The notes under the pieces are model-generated. The model searched no databases. It was not told where the DNA came from and saw only the letters and a list, made by a program, of their open reading frames with translations. Position numbers and translations under genes: made by a program. Source: Symbiodinium natans (lineage: Eukaryota; Sar; Dinophyceae; Suessiales; Symbiodiniaceae). Taken from it: 64,000 nt of DNA. The stretch covers positions 124,001-188,000 of the forward strand of contig CAJNDS010002171.1 of the NCBI GenBank assembly GCA_905221605.1, read 5' to 3'. Within the stretch, counting starts at the first letter, position 1. Every line of letters begins with the position of its first letter. Positions 56,481 through 64,000 of the stretch are shown here, piece after piece.

Positions 56481-57282
56481 CTTCGGCAGAAGTTAGGGTT
56501 TGGGGTTCAGGGTTTATAGCGTTTATAGGGTTTAGGGTCAAGGGTCTAAAATTAGGATTTAGAGTGCAGCAGTGGGGGTCTGCAGGGCCTGGTTTCGGGG
56601 CGAACCCTGAACCCTGCTTATCCTCAACGTCCGACAGGGCCCTCAACCCTAAGTTCAAGACCCTGAAGCTTACAGCAGGAGCCCAAGAAAAGGAGAACCT
56701 TTTTCGGGGTGACAAGCGGGAGTCTTTAAGAAAGAAGTGGGGGGGGGGGGGGGGGGGCGGTTAAACTACTCCCCAAAACCTACCCAAACCCCTGGGAGGA
56801 TCCAAAAAATAGAGCCCCCAAATAGTACCCTATACTACTGTTGGGTCATCTTTAGGAACCCTTAAGGGGATCTATTAGGGTTTAGGGTTTAGGGTTTAGG
56901 GTTTAGGGTTTAGGGTTTAGGGTTTAGGGTTTGCTCCTCCCAGGGGTCTGGGCTGAGGCCCCCCAAAGCCAACCCTGAACCTCGCCTTGAGGAATCAATT
57001 CCCTCCCCCTAATATTAAACCCCACTGCCCCCCAACAGGGTTTAGGGTTTAGGGTTGAGGGTTTGGGGTTTAGGGTTTAGGGTTTAGGGTTGAGGGTTTA
57101 GGGTTGAGGGTTTAGGGTCCCGGGTCATAACTATAATGGGCGCATGATTTAATCTTACGGGGTAGGGGGGTTTAAGAGTCGGGGGAGGGGATTCGGGTCT
57201 AGGGTTTGGGTCCTCTTCCCAGAGCCCTACAATAGCTTTTTGGAAAGGCAAGTCCAGGCTCTTGGAAGAGCTCTTGAATCCT

Positions 57283-57407
57283 TCTACCCAAACCCCTGGG
57301 AGGATCCGAAAAATAGAGCCTCCAAATAGTACCCTATGCTACTATTGGGTCATTTCTAGGAACCCTTCAGGGGATCTATTTTTTGGATCCTCCAAAATTT
57401 CTGGGTA
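57283..57407. mobile_element. MITE-like element, family G
   Basis: Inverted ends CTACCCAAA...CTGGGAGGATCC and GGATCCTCCAAAATTTCTGGGTAG. A second copy, truncated on its right by a TTTAGGG array, lies at 56780-56877. The intact copy ends only 31 bp from the stop codon of the BTB gene, so it may sit in its 3' untranslated region. Confidence 0.75.
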
Positions 57408-57438
57408 GCCCCATGTGGTGAAGGAGCTGATTGCCTCT

Positions 57439-58290
57439 TCAAATAATTCGAGTCAGCATTTCAATCTCCTGCCGCGGATATCCACCTTGCAGAAGCTCCC
57501 TCCCACTGAAGCCGGCTTGCACCAATTGCGGCGCTCCCAGACCGGCCTCGCGAAGCTCCCGCACCGTGAACCCATTCTCCTTACTTCTCCAATAAGCAAG
57601 GGAAGAAAATATGGTCAGACTTTACTACTCCTACTGAATAAGCAAGCCCCGACAGTTTAAAGAGTAACTGTTGGCTAAGTAAGTCTCATGGACCAACTCC
57701 AGGAGTGAGAAGCCTCCATCGACCAGCTCCTGTAGGGCGAGCCCCGACTTCCTCAACTCTGCAGCGTTGTGTCCGGCGTCTCGAAGCTCTTTAAGGGAAT
57801 ATCCCGCCTCCAGAAGCTCTTTCCTTTTTTGGTCGAACCAACCTGCCTGCATCCACGTTGCCCTTGAGGCTCCATTTCGAAGATCTGAATCCGTTGGTGC
57901 TTTGAAGCCGGCATCTCTGAGGAACTTTTCGTTGCAGCCCGTTTCACGTAGCTCCTGCGCCGTCACGCCCGCCTTGCGAAGGACTCCCGGATGGAAGGAC
58001 GACACCAGCATCATGCGGATCCAGGCTCGCCGATAGGCAGGCTCCACCACCACCGGCGACTTCATGTCTGGCTCGGAATCGCGCACCAGGCGTAAGAATT
58101 CGATCAGTGGCACGAAGACTTGAGGAGAATAGTCCACAAAGAGCCTGCCCTCTTCATCAAGTACATGTTGCCACCGTTCCGAAAACATGGAGGCAAAGTG
58201 GTTGTCACCCGCCACGCTGAACAACTCGGGCTTCACTTTAATGACCTTTTCGCCACCAACATCGATCAGAACAGTTTTGGGAGCTTCCAT
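57439..58290 (-). CDS. BTB/T1-domain protein with decapeptide repeats, two exons
   Basis: Exon 1 is 57688-58290 from ATG 58290; exon 2 is 57439-57579; 247 residues. Residues 6-100 form a potassium-channel-tetramerisation-type (T1/KCTD) BTB domain: VLIDVGGEKVIKVKPELFS, FASMFSERW, VDYSPQVFVPLIEFLR. From about residue 105 to the end runs a repeat of roughly ten residues with the pattern ..ELR.aGf.: VLRKAGVTAQELRETG, LKELRDAGHNAAELRKSG, then across the intron ELVHENGFTVRELREAG and LLQGGYPRQEI. KCTD-type domains mediate oligomerisation and often recruit cullin-3 ligases; whether this one does is unknown. The 108-bp intron has a GA donor, and GAG is repeated at both junctions. The frame is intact and the repeat register is preserved across the splice, which confirms the intron. 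Confidence 0.87.
57580..57687 (-). mobile_element. Introner-like element forming the intron of the BTB gene
   Basis: Gene-sense start GAG then ACTTACTTAGCCAACAG, end CTTATTGGAGAAGTAAG. These ends match those of hydrolase intron 6 (5062-5295), as does internal CTTTAAAC. Inverted termini plus a repeated GAG at the junction fit a mobile intron-forming element. Only the terminal regions are shared; the interior is shorter here. Confidence 0.8.
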
Positions 58291-60902
58291 GGCTGCAGAT
58301 CCACAAGGATTACACCCCTAAACCCTAAACCCTAAATCCTAAACCCTGGGTGGAAAGGCCTAGCACCAAGATATCCATGCAACTTGGCTTGAAGGGAAGA
58401 CCATGTGGGACAACAGGATCCGGCCTAGGGCTAAGATGCTCACTAACCTAGGATTACAAAGGGTACCCTTTTCTGCTTATCCCTTAGCTTCGGGTTTAGG
58501 GTTTAGGGTTGGGGACTACAGAAAACGGACAAGTTCCAGATTCATCGTGAACAAGCTTTCATTGGACCTGCAGTCCTCAAAATCTCGGACATTTCCTGTG
58601 ACCCCCTACAGGTTTCCAAATATATCCCCCATCGCGTCCAAGAGACTCTGTACTCCCAAGCTTCAGGAACTCGCTTAGGGGTTGGGCACGGTTTAGGCAC
58701 AGTTTAGGGCTTAGGATTGCCTCTGCCACTTTGGAAAACGACCGCCCCTTCTGCAGGGTGCGCTCAAAGCAGCTAGCGCAGAAACCACAGGATCCATGAT
58801 ACAGAAACAGCAAATACCCCTAAATGGGCCCCTAAACCCTAATAAACGGGCCCCTAAACCCTAAACCCTAAACCCTAAACCCTAAACCCGAAACCCTAAA
58901 CCCGAAACCCTAAACCCTAAACCCTAAACCCTAAACCAAAAAAAAAAACCTAAAGCCCTAAACCCTAAACCAGGCAGGCTCTCCGCCTCAGATCTCTGAG
59001 GCTGCGCCCCAGCTCTGGCTGAGGACCTAGGCTTCGAAGCTTGAGTGTTTCAGGGCCTCAAGGCCTTACTTGCAGGGTTTAGGGTTTAGGGTTTAGGGTT
59101 TAGGGTTTAGGGTTTAGGGTTTAGGGGTAGGTATAAGTAGGGTTCTGAAGTATGCCAACTATACTTATACCCGTATTTAGGGTACTTAAAACCCTACTTA
59201 TGACTACCCAAGAACCTCCCAAGGAGGGCCTTAGGCCCTACAGAGCCTTGGGGCGTCGGGAGCGGGGCTTAGAAGGCTTCGAGTGGCTTTCCCTTTGGGG
59301 CTTTAGGCTTCGGGCTTCGGGGCTTTAGGGTTTAGGGTTTACTTGGAGGTTCAGGGAACTTATAGCCCCAGTTAGAAAGCCCCCTAAGTCCTCTAAGTAG
59401 GTGATCAGGTAGACTTCTAATTGGGGTTCTAAGTACCCATGTAGGGTTTAGGCTTTCGGGGTTTTGGGATTAGGGTTTAGGGTTTAGGGCCTCGGGGGTT
59501 TGGGGGTGCGGAGGGTTTCGAGCTTCGAGCTTCCGGTTTGTAAGGACATGGTGCTTTGGGTTTGGGGGACTCGGGTCTGGGGTGTGGTGTTCTTTTATGC
59601 TTTGGCTTTAGGGCTCAACCCTAAACCCTAAGCCCTAAACCCTAAAGCTTTGGGTTCGATGTGATTTTGGTTGAACTCGGATTTGATCGAAGATCAAAAG
59701 CTTGCGGGTGATAGCTCACAGCTCCCACTCCAGGTCTAGGTTCATTCGCTTTTCTAGACCCGGGAGTAACCTAGGAATGAAAAGGGTGGCCTTTTTGGTT
59801 CTAAGGGGATTCTAAGGGAACCCCAACCCTAAAAAAAATGAAAAGAGGGCCTACTCCCGGTTCCTTCGCTTTTTTGATCACGATAGGTTCTCCACGGATC
59901 TGCCGACACGCAAGTCGGGGAGGGAGGTCTGAAGGGCTTAAGGATTCTGGACCCCCGGCAGCAAACCCTGCCTCGGTTTAACCCTAACCCTAAACCCTAA
60001 ACCCTAAACCCTAAACCCTAAACCCTAAACCCTAAACCCTAAACCCTAAACCCTAAAAGCTTTATAGGGTTCACAGGGTTCTTATAGGATGTAGAGGGTT
60101 TGTAGGGTTCACAGGGTGCGGGATTCCATGCTTTAGGGCTTCGCATTTAGGAATCTGCAGTCTTTGAGGGTTTAGGGTATAGGGTTTAGGGTTTGGTGTT
60201 TAGGGTTCAGGGTCGGATGCTGAGGGTTCTGCTTCTTGGTTTAGGGCTAAGGATTTAGGGGTTCAACGGGGCATTCCAGGCAGAAATGCTTTGGGCGCTC
60301 CGACCTGTGCAGGGCTTGTGTGGCCGCAGCCTATTTAGGGTTTAGGGTTTAGGGTTTAGGGTTTAGGGTTTAGGGTTTAGGGTTTAGGGTTTAGGGTTTA
60401 GGGTTGCGGGTTTAGGGCTTAGGGTTTAGGGTTTAGGGTTTAAGGTTTAAGGTTTCGCGCGTGGGGCCAGTTTGAGGTTTGGGGTCTGATGAGGGGTTGG
60501 GGTTTAGGGATTGGGGTTCAGGTTTCCCTGTAGCCTAGCAGAAAGCGAGGCGGCCCTTGCTTCTTTAACTCGGCCGTAATTAATAGGACCCGAACCGAAA
60601 AAAAGAACAGGAAAAGAGCACCACAGCCTGAAAGCTTAAAGTCCCTACGCGACAAGACGCAATCAACCTCCACCGGCAGCCAGGTTGCGCAGGCTCGCGG
60701 GGGGACTTCAGGGCGTCGCGCGGCGATGAGAGCCACTCCTCAAGGCGTTTTGGAGCGTTTAGGGCATTTAGGTCTTGAGGATCCCCCAAAAGCAGACTCT
60801 GGTGTAGTTAACCCTAAACCCTAAACCCTAAACCCTAAACCCTAAACCCTAAACCCTAAACCCTAAACCCCCAAACCCTCAAGGGCCCTCGACCCCTGCA
60901 AG

Positions 60903-61168
60903 GCTCGGGTGAAGCAAAATGAACCCACTGGTCTCCGGTTCTTTGCCAACAGCTTGGAGGGAGACGCCTACTGTAGTATCTCCTGGATGAAGGAGCAACC
61001 TAGGAAGAAAAAAGGGGTACCCTTTTTGGTTTTCAGGGGCTTATAATGGAACCGGTGCAGCCCTAAACCAATGCTGAGGTTCCTAGACTCTGCATGGCGT
61101 GTGCACGAGAAACACAGCCCGAAAGCCCCCTTGACACACCGTCCATGTCGCCAGCTTGCAACCGCTAA
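60903..61168 (+). CDS. Tentative two-exon 3' end of a plus-strand gene
   Basis: Exon 60903-60992 (acceptor CAAG before G) reads ARVKQNEPTGLRFFANSLEG then DAYCSISWMK; a GA-donor intron of 86 bp consists of a family D MITE-like element; exon 61079-61168 (acceptor TGAG before G) continues in phase VPRLCMACARETQPESP to a TAA stop. The first exon is convincingly protein-like, but no family was recognised. The alternative frame of the second exon is also open, so the join is an inference. Confidence 0.4.
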
Positions 61169-62736
61169 TCTGAAGCCCTAAACCCAAAACCCAAAACCCA
61201 AAACCCAAAACCCTAAGCCTTAAACCCCAAACCCTAAACCCTAAACCCTGAACAGCAGCAGCCTAGGTTTGGCGGGGTGGAGGGCTATGCCAAACCCTGA
61301 AGCCCACATCGGGTGCGCCCAATGCAAGGGCACTAGAGACCAGAAAACCCAAGCCCTCAACCGCAAAAAAACACTGCAACTAAAGAAGGGAACCCTGATA
61401 CAGGAGCCTGGATGATAACCAACATCATCTTCTTACATATCCCTGAATAATTGACATTGAAACTACTCATTCCAATTGAACCCAAGACCCTGAACCCTAA
61501 ACTCCAAACCTGAAACCCTAAACCGTATACGCAGCTTAAACGGCCCCTACATTACACATGCCATGTGATCCTGCGCTCCATTTCTCTCCAGGGAGGTTGG
61601 GTAGCCAGACAGCTGAGGCGGACCTCGCTCGGGGCATAGCTGGATGCCGGTGAAGGACATGAAGTTACCACAACAAGGGTTTAGGGTTTAGGGTTTAGGG
61701 TTTAGGGTTTAGGGTTTAGGGTTTAGGGGGTCGTTTTCCGAATTCGGGTCCCTTTGTCGGGTCCTTTCTATAACGTGCCGCACTATCGAGGGCCCCCAAG
61801 GAGGGAACCTAATCTAGAGAACTGCCCACTGAGTCACATGAAGCTACCATAGTAGGGCTTTAGGGCTTCGAGTTTAGGATTAACCCTAAACCCTAAACCC
61901 TAAACCCTAAACCCTAAACTCTAAACCCTAAACGCTACGTAGCACAAGTTCCTCAGCAAGAACCCTGCCTGGGGTCTTTCGGAGCTTCAGGGCTCTTGGG
62001 GCTTCAGGTTTGAAGGCCGGGGTTGCAAGGGAATAGGTTTGGGATTTAGGGTTTCGGGTTTAGGGTTTTAGGTTTTAGGGTTTAGGGTTTAGGGCTTAGG
62101 GTTTAGGGCTTAGGGTTTAGGGTTAAGGGTTTACCCTAAACACTAAACCCTATAAGGGCTTCAGGGTTGAAGGGCTTTGGGGTGAGTTTGTTGCGATTGA
62201 GATTATTGTGATTGAGATTAAGGCTGAGGACACCGGGAGGCTCAGGCAGCACAAGCTCGAACTGACGGATTCCCTTCCCCCGACTCCCTTAGCAGAATCC
62301 GATGAGGTTTAGGGTTTTGGAGTTGAGGGACAAGAAATAGGAGGGTTTGGGGTTTAGGATTTTGGGGCTTAGGGATAAGAAACTACAGACTTTCCATGAG
62401 AAAGGATATTTGAATGTTCAGGGGGGAAGGGAATTCGTCACGAAGTCGTGCCACGGATAGATGTCAGATGGTGTGGTCACCGGCCCCCTCACCCTAAGCC
62501 TAGAACCCGAAACCCTCTCCAACCCCCCCGTGGCCAAAAGCCTCTTCAACCTTGCCCTGCACCCATCATTTGTAGCCTCAGGGGCACCCCCTGCTGCCCT
62601 AAACCCTAAACCCTAAACCCTAAACCCTAAACCCTAAACCTTCCTGGGGTCGCGCAAGCTTTGCACCCGAAGCCCAACGCCTACGAAGCCAGAACTCCCA
62701 ACTCCTGCCTGCGGTGCCAGAGCTCACCTGCCCAAA

Positions 62737-62833
62737 GGGTCCATGTACCCATATAGTATATACTTGGGCCCCAAAGCTACTATATGGGAACCCCTTTAAG
62801 GCCCAAGTATATACTATATAGGTACATGGACCC
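62737..62833. mobile_element. MITE-like element, family E, intact
   Basis: The left arm GGGTCCATGTACCCATATAG continues TATATACTTGGGCC and the right arm GGCCCAAGTATATACTATA ends TAGGTACATGGACCC; the arms are inverted repeats of about 35 bp around a short centre containing a second small inverted segment. Nearly the whole element is palindromic. Confidence 0.85.
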
Positions 62834-63354
62834 TTAGGGCTGGAGCAGGTTGGCTGTGGCGACTTCCGGGGCTTAGGGTTTTAGGGTTTTAGGGTTTCGG
62901 GGGCCTGGCCCTACTGGAAGCCTTCCACCGCCATTCAAGAGCAATGGTGGCGTTTCAGGGATGAGGGGTGCTACAAGGCCCAGTAAACCCCAGACCCTAC
63001 AACCCTAAACTTCTAACAAGCCCTAGGTCCTGAGCGGTAGTGCCTAGACCCCAAAAATAGCGACGCTGGCACAAAAGAGGGCTACGTACTAAGCAACCCA
63101 AGCAACTCTACTCTACGGAGGTCCTGTTGCTTGGGATTTTCTAAACCCTAAACCCTAAACCCTAAACCCTAAACCCTAAACCCTAAACCCTAAACCCTAA
63201 ACCCTAAACCCTAAACCCTAACCACTTGAAGGCTCAGGGGACGAAGGCTTCCAAAAGGAGGGCTGAACAAGTCCCATACGGCTGAACATCTTGTCTATAG
63301 CCTGCCTTCCCACCGGCTTACACAAAGTTCCCTGAACCCCTAAAAACCCCTCAA

Positions 63355-63447
63355 GCCCTAATTAACATCCTAAACGCCTAATTAAGCCCTAATTAACATC
63401 CTAATCGCCTACTTAAGCCCTAATTAACATCCTAAACGCCTAATGAA
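63355..63447 (+). repeat. 31-bp tandem repeat, three copies
   Basis: Three copies of a unit starting GCCCTAATTAACATCC and ending CGCCTAATTAA, with single-base differences. The unit combines a CCTAA-like motif with AATTAA. Confidence 0.88.
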
Positions 63448-63459
63448 GCCCCAAGCCCC

Positions 63460-63540
63460 CTACATTTCTGAGCCGCGCGCCTCGCTGCTCGCCTTCTGTA
63501 CCAGGGCGCCGCTGTTGGAGGGAGTCCCGATGAAGAAGAC
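63460..63540 (-). CDS. Tentative exon, unassigned protein
   Basis: Acceptor ACAG before G. The minus-strand frame reads VFFIGTPSNSGALVQKASSE and ends at a TAG (63460-63462); upstream of the acceptor the same frame continues open as HNLVVGESQ. A GT donor after SNSGAL is an alternative end. No family recognised, and the plus strand is also open. Confidence 0.3.
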   Translation of the reverse strand, partial: VFFIGTPSNSGALVQKASSEARGSEM

Positions 63541-64000
63541 CTGTGACTCGCCAACCACGAGGTTGTGCACGAAAAGGCTCTAAATCCTGAAGTCCCTAAG
63601 CCGCCCAAATCCCCGAAACCCTACACCCTCCACACCCTCTAAACGCTCGTAAACCGTATGAACCCTCTAAGCCCCCTAAACCCCCACAAAGCCCTATAAA
63701 CCTGCGAAGGTTATACCATGAGACACCTGTTAAAAACCCTAAACCCACGGCCTCGGCTTCCCTGGCTGCACCTGGCGAGGGCTTGAGGATTAGGGGTGTT
63801 TGGGTTTCTTTCGTTTAGGGGATTAAGGGCTTAGGGGTTTGAGGGGTTAAGGGTTTAGGGGATCCAGGGCTTGGGGAATTGAGCAGCAGCGCGTCGCTCG
63901 CACTTCGCCCTGCCCTTGCGTTGGCTCAGAGCCTGCCAAGCTTTTGACTCTTGACTTTCAGCCCACACTTCGGGCAAACCCACTGGCTTGCAGCGCTTGG

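Larger units (their letters stand above)
43676..57438. repeat. Telomere-like and MITE-rich region with unassigned exon-like islands
   Basis: Dense telomere-like arrays (for example TTTAGGG 45640-45718, 48540-48655, 49053-49212, 51690-51900 and 56160-56252; CCCTAAA 48330-48425, 52142-52300 and 53290-53347), variant 7-8-bp tandem arrays (listed separately), C/G homopolymers (50453-50473, 54318-54340, 56738-56757) and MITE-like elements. Islands of 40-130 bp between CCCTAAA (left) and TTTAGGG (right) at about 44484-44528, 45090-45170, 46310-46365, 47215-47290, 48430-48530, 49476-49599, 51215-51290, 52353-52395, 53350-53430, 55140-55215, 55835-55900 and 56399-56480 look exon-like, but no protein family was recognised. 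Confidence 0.5.
58291..64000. repeat. Telomere-like and MITE-rich right end
   Basis: Telomere-like arrays at about 58855-58940, 59073-59125, 59990-60055, 60334-60445, 60810-60875, 61677-61730, 61883-61935, 62598-62640 and 63143-63218. Family D MITE-like elements lie near 58437-58472, 59755-59850 and 60992-61078, family B at 59341-59442, family E at 62737-62833. Exon-like islands: plus strand 60270-60335, 60903-60992, 61079-61168, 62229-62306; minus strand 63460-63540 and 63890-64000 (one frame reads WVCPKCGLK, a CxxC motif). The upstream region of the BTB gene (58291-58480) shows no recognised promoter. Confidence 0.5.

Noticed and set aside
57415-57660. Plus-strand 81-residue frame
   Set aside because: It is the complement of exon 2 and the intron of the BTB gene; the minus-strand reading restores the decapeptide repeat exactly.
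58300-58940. Many small frames ending in NPKP or beginning GFRV
   Set aside because: Asn-Pro-Lys-Pro and Gly-Phe-Arg-Val runs are simply the translation of CCCTAAA and TTTAGGG units; such frames throughout the window were not annotated.
63890-64000. Zinc-ribbon protein at the right edge
   Set aside because: WVCPKCGLK on the minus strand gives only one CxxC, the sequence is cut by the window end, and another frame (EVWAESQESKAWQAL) is also open.

Overview
This window looks like nuclear DNA of a dinoflagellate. (1) Telomere-type repeats of the TTTAGGG class (CCCTAAA on the other strand) are scattered in hundreds of short tracts through the interior. (2) Wherever protein homology lets a gene be spliced, introns begin with GT, GC or GA and end in AG, and the next exon always begins with G, the relaxed splice rule known from dinoflagellates. 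(3) The four recognised genes all lie on the minus strand. (4) Degraded Ty1/copia-like retroelements are present. No tRNA, rRNA, CRISPR array or bacterial-type operon was seen. The species cannot be named from the sequence.

Layout. 1-7,458: a 12-exon minus-strand gene for an ETHE1-like metallo-beta-lactamase-fold hydrolase, with exons of 26-116 nt embedded in telomere-like repeats. 7,459-11,608: repeat-rich spacer. 11,609-16,058: minus-strand gene for an ankyrin, Cys-rich, multi-pass membrane protein. 16,059-24,572: transposon territory almost free of telomere-like repeats, with a decayed copia-like element on the minus strand (17,187-19,480) and another on the plus strand (about 19,930-22,310). 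24,573-38,498: telomere-like tracts and small inverted-repeat (MITE-like) elements. 38,499-43,675: minus-strand purine nucleoside phosphorylase gene, nine recognised exons plus a tentative first exon. 43,676-57,438: repeats and MITE-like elements with unassigned exon-like islands. 57,439-58,290: minus-strand two-exon gene for a BTB/T1 protein with ten-residue repeats. 58,291-64,000: repeats and a few exon-like islands.

The most unusual feature is intron architecture. Several introns of the hydrolase and phosphorylase genes start, in gene sense, with TTTAGGG tracts and end with CCCTAAA tracts, so the repeats form terminal inverted repeats around the intron and each exon sits between a CCCTAAA tract on its left and a TTTAGGG tract on its right (plus strand). 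Eighteen of 23 introns placed by homology carry a 2-4 nt match between the first intron bases and the first bases of the following exon, like a small target-site duplication. A second, non-telomeric inverted-repeat element forms an intron in two unrelated genes. Together this suggests introner-like insertion of introns, some using telomere-type sequence as terminal repeats.

Gene models were spliced by eye from homology and reading frame. The four named genes are well supported; remaining exon-like islands are marked tentative because GC-rich islands often read open on both strands.
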